From NCBI GenBank assembly GCA_019454865.1, contig JACFNJ010000041.1:1-14474 (forward strand): DNA of 14,474 nt. Direction: 5' to 3'. Origin of the DNA: Bacteroidia bacterium (lineage in GTDB: Bacteria; Bacteroidota; Bacteroidia; UKL13-3). This document shows positions 1-7,350 of this stretch, one piece after another (the stretch's first letter is position 1; the number at the start of each line of letters is the position of its first letter). Under the pieces are notes generated by a model. It had not been told where the DNA came from and did not search any database. It saw only the letters and a program-made list of their open reading frames with translations. The translations under genes and the position numbers were made by a program.

Positions 1-1289
1 TTGCCTTTAATGGCTTTTATTATTTGTAATACTAAAACTGCTTCTGATTTTGCATCAACTTTAGCTTTAGGATGACGACAATTGTCGCACATTTTATGAC
101 AGTCTTTTGCATCAAATTCTTCACCAAAATAATGCAACAAGAATTTTCTTCTACATGCAGAGGACTCAACAAATGCTTGTGTTTCAAAAATCAATAATTC
201 TCCTATTTCACGTTCAGCAACCGGCTTGTCTTTCATGAATTTTTCTAACTTCTCTATATCGGCCGGATTGTAATATAACAAGCAATCACTCTCAATACCA
301 TCACGTCCTGCACGTCCGGTTTCTTGGTAATATCCTTCAATACTTTTCGGTACATCGTAATGAATTACAAACCGCACATCGGGTTTATCTATTCCCATAC
401 CAAATGCTATTGTAGCAACTATTACATCACAATCTTCCATCAAAAATGCATCTTGGTGTGCAGCTCTTGTTTTGGCATCTAAGCCTGCATGATAGGGCAA
501 AGCTTTAATTCCGTTAGCTTTTAATACACCTGCAATTTCCTCTACTTTTTTTCTGCTAAGGCAATAAATAATTCCACTTTTTCCTTTACGGCTATTGATA
601 AATGAAATAATATCTTTAAGTACATCATTTTTCTTGCCTTTTGGTCTTACCTCATAAAATAAATTATTTCTATTGAAGGATGACTTATACAACAAGGCAT
701 CGTTCATCTGTAAGTTCTTTTGAATATCTTGCTGTACTTTTGGTGTAGCAGTGGCAGTAAGTGCCATCATAGGCACATTTTTAATTTCTTTTACCATTTG
801 CTTAATTCTTCGGTATTCCGGTCTAAAATCATGTCCCCACTCGCTTATGCAATGGGCTTCATCTACCGCTACAAATGATATGTTTATGGATTTTAAAAAA
901 TCAATTGTTTCATCTTTCTTTAATGTTTCGGGTGCTATGTATAACAGCTTGGTTTTACCGCTGCTTACATCACTCTTTACTTTTGTTATGTCGCCTTTAT
1001 TTAAGGATGAGTTTAGGAAGTGAGCAATTTGATCCGAACCAAAAGAACGTAATTGGTCCACCTGATTTTTCATTAATGCAATAAGTGGAGAAATTATGAT
1101 AGTAACTCCGGGTAACATTAGTGCCGGAAGTTGATAACATAAGCTTTTGCCGCCACCGGTAGGCATTATTACAAATGTATCATCACCATTAATAACACTA
1201 TTTACAATCTTTTCTTGATCACCTTTGAACTGCTCAAATCCAAAAAAATCTTTCAGACTATCTTTTGCACTTTTCCTATCCGCTTTCAT
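1..1289 (-). CDS. recQ: ATP-dependent DNA helicase RecQ (5' part, cut by window edge)
   Basis: Cytosolic 3'-5' DNA helicase of superfamily 2, acting in recombination and replication-fork repair. The frame is open from the ATG at 1289 to the window edge, giving 429 residues without a stop. Visible motifs are Walker A PTGGGKS (residues 43-49), DEAH (143-146) followed by the aromatic-rich CISEWGHDFRPEYR segment, the motif III TATAT, and a motif VI ending QETGRAGRDG. Four cysteines (C379, C397, C401, C404) form the RecQ zinc site, spaced much as in E. coli RecQ. The rest of the winged-helix RQC domain and any HRDC domain lie outside the window; Bacteroidota RecQ proteins are usually around 700 residues. 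It diverges from manC across a 184-base gap. No clear -7 box was seen upstream of it. Family assignment is secure. Confidence 0.96.
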   Translation of the reverse strand, partial: MKADRKSAKDSLKDFFGFEQFKGDQEKIVNSVINGDDTFVIMPTGGGKSLCYQLPALMLPGVTIIISPLIALMKNQVDQLRSFGSDQIAHFLNSSLNKGDITKVKSDVSSGKTKLLYIAPETLKKDETIDFLKSINISFVAVDEAHCISEWGHDFRPEYRRIKQMVKEIKNVPMMALTATATPKVQQDIQKNLQMNDALLYKSSFNRNNLFYEVRPKGKKNDVLKDIISFINSRKGKSGIIYCLSRKKVEEIAGVLKANGIKALPYHAGLDAKTRAAHQDAFLMEDCDVIVATIAFGMGIDKPDVRFVIHYDVPKSIEGYYQETGRAGRDGIESDCLLYYNPADIEKLEKFMKDKPVAEREIGELLIFETQAFVESSACRRKFLLHYFGEEFDAKDCHKMCDNCRHPKAKVDAKSEAVLVLQIIKAIKG

Positions 1290-1359
1290 ATCCTATTTTT
1301 TATAATATATTATTGACTATTTGATTAAAGGGGCGCTAAATTAATTTCCAAAATCCTTA

Positions 1360-1391
1360 TTTGAAAATTAACTGATTTAAATCTTAATTTG
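1360..1391 (+). promoter_or_regulatory. possible manC-ldcA promoter
   Basis: The recQ-manC intergenic region holds TTTG at 1360-1363, then a 20-base spacer, then TTAATTTG at 1384-1391. This matches the Bacteroidota pattern TTTG-N(19-21)-TAnnTTTG with one mismatch (the A of TA). It would give a leader of about 75-80 bases before manC. In such AT-rich sequence chance matches are common, so this is only a candidate. Confidence 0.3.
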
Positions 1392-1473
1392 CCAAAACTA
1401 AGATAAGAGATAAATCCTATTTTAAAAATAAATCTGAATAAAAATAAATCAATACGATTTTATAAATAAAAGC

Positions 1474-2574
1474 ATGGAGAAAAACAAAAATCACTATGCC
1501 ATTATAATGGCAGGTGGAATCGGAAGCAGATTTTGGCCCTATAGCAGAACTCAACGCCCAAAGCAGTTTTTAGATATACTTGGCATCGGAAAAACTCTAT
1601 TACAAAGTACATACGAAAGATTTTTAAAAGCATTTGAAAAAGACAATATTTATATTGTTACCAATCAGAGTTATATACCGTTAATTAAAGAACAATTGCC
1701 GGATATAAATGATAAGTGCTTACTGGGTGAGCCCATTGCAAAAAACACGGCTGCTTGTATTGCCTATGCTACCTCTAAAATTCATGAAGAAAATACTCAT
1801 GGTGTTTTTATCGTTGCTCCAAGTGATCATTTAATATTGAATGAGAATGCTTTTATTGAAAGTGTAGAGCTTGCGATGAATTATGCTAAATCAAACAAAG
1901 CATTGATTACACTTGGTATTAAGCCTAATCGTCCGGATACCGGATATGGATATATTCAATACATTGAAAACGATAAAGACAAAAAAATTAATAAAGTAAA
2001 AACTTTTACCGAAAAACCTTCTTTGGATCTTGCTCAAACTTTTATTGAAAGTGGAGATTTTTTGTGGAATGCAGGTATATTTATTTGGAGTGGCTCCACC
2101 ATTCGCGAAGCCTTTAAAACACATTTGCCTGAATTTTTTGAGCTGTTTAATAATGCTTCAAAGTTTTTTAATAAACCCGAAGAAGCCTCTATAATTCAAT
2201 CTGCTTATGAGCAATGCCGTTCGGTTTCTATTGATGTTGGATTAATGGAAAAAGCTCAAAATGTTTTTGTAATTCCAGGTGATTTTGGTTGGAGCGATTT
2301 AGGTACTTGGGCATCATTATACGATTATTCCGACCAAAAAGATGATGGAAAAAATGTGGTATTTGATAAATCAACACGTTTGTATAATGATACTACTAAC
2401 TGTTTGGTAAGTTCATCTTTAAATAAAAACAAGCTTATTGTATTGAACGGTGTAAACAATTTAATTGTAGTAGATACTGATGATGTATTATTAATTTCGG
2501 ATAAAAGCAAAGAGCAAGAAATAAAGCAAATTGTGGCGGATGTGAAGTTGAAGTATGATGAAAAATACAGTTAA
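1474..2574 (+). CDS. manC: mannose-1-phosphate guanylyltransferase
   Basis: Cytosolic enzyme that makes GDP-mannose from mannose-1-phosphate and GTP, the precursor for mannose, fucose and related sugars in surface polysaccharides and glycoproteins. The 366-residue protein opens with the nucleotidyltransferase signature GGIGSRFWPYSR (14-25) and PKQFLD (29-34), which binds GTP. Further family motifs are APSDH (115-119), PDTGYGYIQ (154-162), FTEKP (178-182) and FLWNAGIFIW (196-205). The length fits the single-domain form; the C-terminal phosphomannose isomerase domain of the longer bifunctional enzymes is absent. The ATG at 1474 starts just upstream of the signature. The stop is two bases before ldcA, so the two are almost certainly cotranscribed. 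The symbol manC follows common usage; the substrate is inferred from the family. Confidence 0.94.
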   Translation: MEKNKNHYAIIMAGGIGSRFWPYSRTQRPKQFLDILGIGKTLLQSTYERFLKAFEKDNIYIVTNQSYIPLIKEQLPDINDKCLLGEPIAKNTAACIAYATSKIHEENTHGVFIVAPSDHLILNENAFIESVELAMNYAKSNKALITLGIKPNRPDTGYGYIQYIENDKDKKINKVKTFTEKPSLDLAQTFIESGDFLWNAGIFIWSGSTIREAFKTHLPEFFELFNNASKFFNKPEEASIIQSAYEQCRSVSIDVGLMEKAQNVFVIPGDFGWSDLGTWASLYDYSDQKDDGKNVVFDKSTRLYNDTTNCLVSSSLNKNKLIVLNGVNNLIVVDTDDVLLISDKSKEQEIKQIVADVKLKYDEKYS

Positions 2575-2576
2575 TA

Positions 2577-3509
2577 ATGGCAGTAAAAAGAGTTCCATTA
2601 AAACTTAAAAAAGGGGATACAATTGCAATTACAGCACCTGCACGTAAAGTGTCAAAGGATGAGTTGCAAAATGCATGTACTGTTTTTGAGCAATGGGGCT
2701 TAAAAGTGTTGTTGCATCCAAAACTTTTTTCGGAATGCAATCAGTTTGCAGGCGAGGATAGTATTAGGACAGAAGTATTCAACGATTATCTTAAAAACAC
2801 CGATGTTAAGGCAATTATTGCTGCACGGGGCGGATTTGGCTCGGTAAGAATAATTGATAGAATTGATTTTTCGCTATTAGAAAAATATCCTAAATGGATT
2901 ATTGGATATAGTGATATTACGGTTTTTCATAGCCACATAAATAGAAACTTCGGTTTGGCAACTATACATGCAACTATGCCAATTAATATGCAGCCGCATA
3001 ATATTGATATTGAAAGTGTAGATAGTTTACAAAAAATATTGATGGAATCAGAGGAGTTGAACTACACTTGTAAGTTACATACACTTAACAGAGTTGGCGA
3101 AGCGGAAGGAGAATTGGTTGGCGGTAATCTATCTGTTTTATACAGTTTATTGGGTAGTAGTTCTGATATCAATACAAAAGGCAAAATATTATTTATTGAA
3201 GATTTGGATGAGTATTTATACCATATTGATAGAATGATTCAGGCATTGAAAAGAGCCGATAAATTAAGTCATATACAAGCATTAATAGTGGGCGGTATGA
3301 GTGATATGAAAGACAATGCAATTCCTTTTGGTAAAAGTGCTGAAGAAATAATTAAGGATGCGGTTGCAGAATATACTTATCCGGTAATTTTTAATTTCCC
3401 TGCCGGACATTTAAGTGTAAATAAAGCCTTATTATTTGGAGGAAATTATACCATTAAATGCACAACAGAACAAGCATCTCTTTCACTTAAACCTGAAATT
3501 CTATATTGA
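2577..3509 (+). CDS. ldcA: LD-carboxypeptidase (peptidase family S66)
   Basis: Serine carboxypeptidase of the muramoyl-tetrapeptide LD-carboxypeptidase family, which removes the terminal D-alanine from tetrapeptides during peptidoglycan recycling. All three members of the family's Ser-Glu-His triad can be placed: S112 in GYSDIT (110-115), E208 in FIEDLDEYLYHIDRM (206-220) and H278 in FPAGHLS (274-280). These sit at nearly the same positions as S115, E217 and H285 of the Pseudomonas aeruginosa enzyme. An RGGFGS loop lies at 84-89. The 310-residue length is typical and there is no signal peptide, so it is cytosolic. It begins two bases after the manC stop, suggesting translational coupling. It ends 18 bases from the convergent lysE-type gene with no hairpin between them. 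Some S66 proteins cleave other substrates, so the exact peptide is inferred. Confidence 0.93.
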   Translation: MAVKRVPLKLKKGDTIAITAPARKVSKDELQNACTVFEQWGLKVLLHPKLFSECNQFAGEDSIRTEVFNDYLKNTDVKAIIAARGGFGSVRIIDRIDFSLLEKYPKWIIGYSDITVFHSHINRNFGLATIHATMPINMQPHNIDIESVDSLQKILMESEELNYTCKLHTLNRVGEAEGELVGGNLSVLYSLLGSSSDINTKGKILFIEDLDEYLYHIDRMIQALKRADKLSHIQALIVGGMSDMKDNAIPFGKSAEEIIKDAVAEYTYPVIFNFPAGHLSVNKALLFGGNYTIKCTTEQASLSLKPEILY

Positions 3510-3527
3510 ATATCTTCTTCATTCACT

Positions 3528-4178
3528 TCATTTCATTACCGGATTAATAAAATATTTATTAGCAACTGGCCAAATTATAGCAAATGCAAAAATTATAAAT
3601 ATTATTCCACTTAAAATGTTTAAGCGATTAAGGTTTTTGGCTGAAAGTACATTTTTGAGTTTGCCTGCCGAGTAAACAATACCAAACATGGTGGCAAACA
3701 TGGTGCAAAGCACAATAATGAAATAGAATAAAATTTGATTTCCGTTAAATTGTGTGGTAGATTTAATGTATGTATAGGCGCCCATCCAGCTAATAAGAAG
3801 CATTGGATTAATGCTATTTAGCATAATTCCTTTAAGTACGTATAAGGAAGCGTTTCTTTCTGTGGGGGCTATATCATCGGTATGATCAACTTCTTTTTTA
3901 AATATTGAACGAACCCCAATAAATACTAAAAATGCAAACCCAATTATTCTAATTTGTACATCGTACTTGTGCATTTCGGTAGTTACAAAACCAATGCCTA
4001 ATACGGTAACGCTGATAAAAAACGCATCACTCATTAAAACACCAATTGCAATTGCTAATGCTTTGGAAATACCTCGTTTAACACTAGTTTGTATTAATGA
4101 AAAAAACACTGTACCGAAAGTTAAAGTAAATAACAATCCGGTTAAAATGCCTTTCCATACTGGTTCTATATCTTGCAT
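3528..4178 (-). CDS. LysE/RhtB-family exporter
   Basis: Inner-membrane protein of the LysE/RhtB amino-acid exporter superfamily; substrate not predictable. The 216-residue protein shows about six hydrophobic segments (near 8-29, 42-63, 74-90, 118-138, 148-170 and 187-205), the normal size and topology. Family hallmarks are the N-terminal TLTFGTVFFSLIQ stretch (18-30), GVLMSDAFF (46-54) and the LNSINP...W segment (120-131). The usual TPGP turn in helix 1 reads TFGT here. The ATG at 4178 is favoured because the next methionine (residue 49) would remove the first helix. The start lies only 14 bases beyond the fumC terminator hairpin, leaving little room for its own promoter. The gene converges on ldcA. 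Confidence 0.85.
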   Translation of the reverse strand: MQDIEPVWKGILTGLLFTLTFGTVFFSLIQTSVKRGISKALAIAIGVLMSDAFFISVTVLGIGFVTTEMHKYDVQIRIIGFAFLVFIGVRSIFKKEVDHTDDIAPTERNASLYVLKGIMLNSINPMLLISWMGAYTYIKSTTQFNGNQILFYFIIVLCTMFATMFGIVYSAGKLKNVLSAKNLNRLNILSGIIFIIFAFAIIWPVANKYFINPVMK

Positions 4179-4192
4179 CGAAGCAATTATAC

Positions 4193-4233
4193 AAAAATTA
4201 CATGGGCTGCCAAAAGCAGCCCATGTAATTTTT
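4193..4233 (-). terminator. intrinsic terminator downstream of fumC
   Basis: A perfect inverted repeat: left arm 4193-4210, five-base loop 4211-4215, right arm 4216-4233, with 18 paired bases including the GC-rich core GGGCTGC/GCAGCCC. Read on the minus strand it begins 18 bases after the fumC stop, and the 3' arm ends in a T run. The arms end in A/T tracts on both sides, so it could also stop plus-strand transcription, although no plus-strand gene runs into it here. Confidence 0.88.
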
Positions 4234-4251
4234 AAAAGCTAAGCATTGGTA

Positions 4252-5646
4252 TTATAAGTTTCCTACCATTTTTTCTGGACGCACCCACGCATCAAATTCT
4301 TCGTTGGTTAAGTATCCTAATTGGATTGCAGCTTCACGTAAAGTTTTACCTTCTTTGTGTGCTGTTTTTGCAATTTTTGCTGATTTTTCATATCCAATAT
4401 GTGTATTTAATGCAGTTACAAGCATCAAACTGTTTTCTAAATGTTGTTTGATAACAGGAATATTTGCCTCAATTCCTACTGCACACTTATCATTAAAGCT
4501 TACACATACATCACCAATTAAGCGAGCACTTTGCAAAACATTAGCAGCAATTAATGGTTTAAATACATTTAACTCAAAGTGTCCTGTGCTGCCTCCAATT
4601 GAAACCGCAACATCATTACCCATTACTTGTGCAGCCACCATTGTCATTGCTTCCGGTTGTGTTGGGTTTACTTTGCCAGGCATAATTGATGACCCCGGTT
4701 CATTATCCGGAATTATTATTTCTCCAATCCCACTTCTAGGCCCTGATGATAACATACGTATATCATTTGCTATTTTCATTAAACTTACAGCTACACGTTT
4801 TAATGCACCACTTAACTCAACCATTGCATCGTGTGCAGCTAATGCTTCAAATTTATTTGGTGCAGTTACAAAAGGAAGTCCTGTAAATTCAGCAATCTTT
4901 TTAGCTACCAAAACATCGTATCCTTTTGGTGCATTTAGTCCGGTACCTACGGCTGTGCCACCTAATGCAAGTTCTTTAACCATTTCTAATGCATTATTTA
5001 ATGCACGTACTCCATTATCTAACTGTTGCACATATCCACTAAACTCTTGACCCAATGTTAATGGAGTTGCATCCATAAAATGTGTTCTTCCGGTTTTAAC
5101 TATTCCGTTAAACTCGTTTGCTTTTTTAGCTAAGGTTTCTTTTAGTTTAATTATTCCTGGAATAGTTGTTTCTACCACCATTTTATATGCTGCAATATGC
5201 ATTGCTGTTGGGTAGGTATCGTTTGATGATTGTGATTTGTTTACATCATCATTTGGATGTAAAATTTTATTTGCATCATTAAGGCTACCTCCGGATAATA
5301 CATGTGCACGGTAAGCAATAACTTCATTTGCATTCATGTTGCTTTGTGTACCGCTTCCGGTTTGCCATATTACTAATGGAAATTGGTTGTCTAAAGCACC
5401 GGTTAAAATTTCATCACATACTTTGCTTATTAAGTCTCTTTTTTCAGCAGCTAATACACCTAATTCGCAATTTGCATGTGCAGCTGCCTTTTTTAAGTAG
5501 GCAAAAGCATGTATTACTTCTTTAGGCATACTTGCCTCCGGACCAATTTTAAAATTATTACGTGAACGTTCTGTTTGGGCTCCCCAATACTTGTCGGCAG
5601 GTACTTTTACCTCACCCATTGTGTCGTGTTCTATTCTATATTCCAT
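4252..5646 (-). CDS. fumC: class II fumarate hydratase
   Basis: Cytosolic, iron-independent fumarase that interconverts fumarate and (S)-malate in the TCA cycle. The 464-residue length is standard for FumC. Active-site landmarks are SGTQSNMN (98-105), SSNDTYPTAMH (140-150), GRTHFMDATPL (186-196) with the expected catalytic H189, and the superfamily signature GSSIMPGKVNP (318-328) with S319; each is one residue from the E. coli FumC positions H188 and S318. The motifs fit FumC rather than aspartase or argininosuccinate lyase. The ATG at 5646 precedes the conserved YRIEHDTMGEVKVP opening. It is followed by a strong terminator. A 107-base gap with its own -7 box separates it from the PAP2-like gene upstream, so it is probably transcribed separately. 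Confidence 0.96.
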   Translation of the reverse strand: MEYRIEHDTMGEVKVPADKYWGAQTERSRNNFKIGPEASMPKEVIHAFAYLKKAAAHANCELGVLAAEKRDLISKVCDEILTGALDNQFPLVIWQTGSGTQSNMNANEVIAYRAHVLSGGSLNDANKILHPNDDVNKSQSSNDTYPTAMHIAAYKMVVETTIPGIIKLKETLAKKANEFNGIVKTGRTHFMDATPLTLGQEFSGYVQQLDNGVRALNNALEMVKELALGGTAVGTGLNAPKGYDVLVAKKIAEFTGLPFVTAPNKFEALAAHDAMVELSGALKRVAVSLMKIANDIRMLSSGPRSGIGEIIIPDNEPGSSIMPGKVNPTQPEAMTMVAAQVMGNDVAVSIGGSTGHFELNVFKPLIAANVLQSARLIGDVCVSFNDKCAVGIEANIPVIKQHLENSLMLVTALNTHIGYEKSAKIAKTAHKEGKTLREAAIQLGYLTNEEFDAWVRPEKMVGNL

Positions 5647-5671
5647 TGTTTGAATTATTTTTTAAGTGGTG

Positions 5672-5679
5672 CAAAAATA
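5672..5679 (-). promoter_or_regulatory. -7 box upstream of fumC
   Basis: Minus-strand TATTTTTG is an exact match to the Bacteroidota -7 consensus TAnnTTTG, 25 bases upstream of the fumC ATG. No TTTG was found at the -33 position, so the promoter is supported by the -7 box alone. The surrounding minus-strand sequence TATTTTTGCACC closely resembles TATTTTTGCCACC upstream of the large foldase gene. Confidence 0.42.
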
Positions 5680-5753
5680 GCAGAATTTAAAAGCCTTTAT
5701 AGGATATTTATCAATTTGTTTTAGAGATAAAAAAATTATGTATTATCCCTCAT

Positions 5754-6356
5754 TTATAGCATAATCCACATTATCCCAATTCCGAGTAAAAAACCACTGT
5801 AAAGCTGTTTTTGTGAGTGTGCCTGAAGTGCTAATCGGGCTGTAGCTGTAAGTCCGGCTAAAATTATTGCTGTTGCTAAATAAATTCTGATATCAACAGA
5901 TGCAAAAGGTGCTGATGTAATTATCACACCTGCTAATACACCGAATGATGTAGTATGTGCACTTATCTTACTAAATAAATTGATAATTAAAAGCACAACA
6001 GAAACTGTTGCTCCGGCAAGCATAAATGCTTGTAACGGAACAGGAGAGTTTAAACGCTGAAAAAAATAATAACTAAACAGATAGGAAGCAGCCGTTACTA
6101 TATATGGCAAATTTCTATCTTCTGCTTTTTCTAAAAGTATACTATCCGTTGCACCCAATATTTTTCGGGCTAATACAACTAACAGAGGAACTAAACTTGT
6201 AATAACAAAAACATAAATTCCATAAAATAGTTTTGCTTCATTAGTAAAGCCTGCTGCCAAGTATGGTGTAAGTTCAATTACAAGAAAAAAACTAATTAAG
6301 TTTATAAAAATCGGATGAAAAACAACAGATAGTAATATGAAAATATTTTTGTTCAT
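5754..6356 (-). CDS. PAP2-like integral membrane protein with altered phosphatase motifs
   Basis: A 200-residue, very hydrophobic protein with about six membrane segments. It resembles the PAP2 (type 2 phosphatidic acid phosphatase) superfamily. K77-AEDRNL-P84 recalls the first PAP2 motif K-x6-RP, KISAHTT (130-136) recalls the central SGH motif, and AR-LALQAHSQKQ (173-184) recalls the third motif SRxxxxxHxxxD. Two departures stand out: the SGH glycine is alanine and the final aspartate of motif 3 is glutamine (Q184). The residues R81, H134, R174 and H180 are present. It may be a divergent lipid phosphatase or a non-catalytic relative; function is unassigned. It starts 20 bases after the MoxR gene, so it is probably in the same operon. 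No clear terminator follows it; only an imperfect GAGGGATAA/TTATCTC dyad lies in the gap before fumC. Confidence 0.65.
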   Translation of the reverse strand: MNKNIFILLSVVFHPIFINLISFFLVIELTPYLAAGFTNEAKLFYGIYVFVITSLVPLLVVLARKILGATDSILLEKAEDRNLPYIVTAASYLFSYYFFQRLNSPVPLQAFMLAGATVSVVLLIINLFSKISAHTTSFGVLAGVIITSAPFASVDIRIYLATAIILAGLTATARLALQAHSQKQLYSGFLLGIGIMWIML

Positions 6357-6376
6357 GTTAAGTAGGGATAATCCTC

Positions 6377-7345
6377 TTAAAATAAATCTTCTATTATTTT
6401 TTCAACACTTAATCCTTCTGCTTCAGCTTTGTAGTTTTTTATAATTCGATGCCGTAGTACGTTGTGTGCAATAGCTCTTACATCTTCTATGTCGGGACTA
6501 TATTTTCCTGAAATTAAAGCATGGCATTTTGCACCTAAAATTAAATATTGTCCGGCACGGGGGCCTGCTCCAAAACTTACAAATTCATTAATTGCCGGTG
6601 TTGCATGTGTAGTGTTTGGTCGTGTTTTCGATACAAGCTTTACTGCATATTCTACAACATTATCAGCAACCGGCACTTTACGAACTAATTCCTGAAAAGC
6701 AATTATATCTTGTGCGTGTATTATTTTGTTTAATGTTGGTTTGTAGTTTGATGTGGTGTTTTTAATAACATTAATTTCCTCATCAAAGGTTGGATAATTT
6801 AACACAACATTAAACATAAATCGGTCTAATTGTGCTTCCGGAAGCGGGTAAGTACCTTCTTGCTCAATTGGGTTTTGTGTAGCCAAAACAAAAAAAGGCG
6901 GAGATAAACGGTGCACTTTGCCATTAACTGTAACATTATTTTCTTGCATTGCTTCAAGCAAAGCAGCTTGTGTTTTTGGTGGTGTACGGTTTATTTCATC
7001 AGCTAAAACGATGTTAGCAAACAGGGGACCTTTAACAAAATTAAATTCTTTTTTATCATTCAAAATTTCACTACCGGTAATATCACTTGGCATTAAGTCG
7101 GGTGTAAATTGAATTCGGCTAAACTCTAAATCTAAAACATCAGCTATGGTACGTACCAATAATGTTTTGGCTAATCCGGGTACACCTACCAATAAAGTAT
7201 GTCCGTTTGAAAAGATTGAAAGCAAGACAGTTTTTACTACTTCATCTTGCCCAATTATAACTTTACTAATTTCTTTTTTTAATAAAATAAATTTTTCATG
7301 TAAAGCATTTGCTAATTCTACATCATTACTGTTGGTGCTACTCAT
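6377..7345 (-). CDS. MoxR-family AAA+ ATPase
   Basis: Cytosolic AAA+ ATPase of the MoxR family, thought to act as a chaperone that matures or activates partner protein complexes. The motifs are complete: Walker A GVPGLAKT (54-61), the MoxR segment FTPDLMPSDITG (80-91), Walker B VLADEINR (113-120), sensor 1 ATQN (155-158), LDRF with probable arginine finger R175, and sensor 2 GPRA (261-264). The length of 322 residues is typical. It begins 5 bases after the stop of the 453-aa foldase and is followed 20 bases later by the PAP2-like gene. The DUF58 and von Willebrand-domain (Bat) genes that usually accompany MoxR in Bacteroidota are absent from this window. The client is unknown; context suggests an envelope-related role, which is inference. 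Confidence 0.93.
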   Translation of the reverse strand: MSSTNSNDVELANALHEKFILLKKEISKVIIGQDEVVKTVLLSIFSNGHTLLVGVPGLAKTLLVRTIADVLDLEFSRIQFTPDLMPSDITGSEILNDKKEFNFVKGPLFANIVLADEINRTPPKTQAALLEAMQENNVTVNGKVHRLSPPFFVLATQNPIEQEGTYPLPEAQLDRFMFNVVLNYPTFDEEINVIKNTTSNYKPTLNKIIHAQDIIAFQELVRKVPVADNVVEYAVKLVSKTRPNTTHATPAINEFVSFGAGPRAGQYLILGAKCHALISGKYSPDIEDVRAIAHNVLRHRIIKNYKAEAEGLSVEKIIEDLF

Positions 7346-7350
7346 TTGAA

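Noticed and set aside
751..1084. Two plus-strand open frames inside recQ
   Set aside because: The minus-strand recQ frame is continuous here and carries the DEAH motif; these are shadows.
4304..5050. 248-codon plus-strand open frame opposite fumC
   Set aside because: It lies wholly antisense to a clearly conserved fumC and its translation shows no domain; it is a by-product of AT-rich codon use on the other strand.
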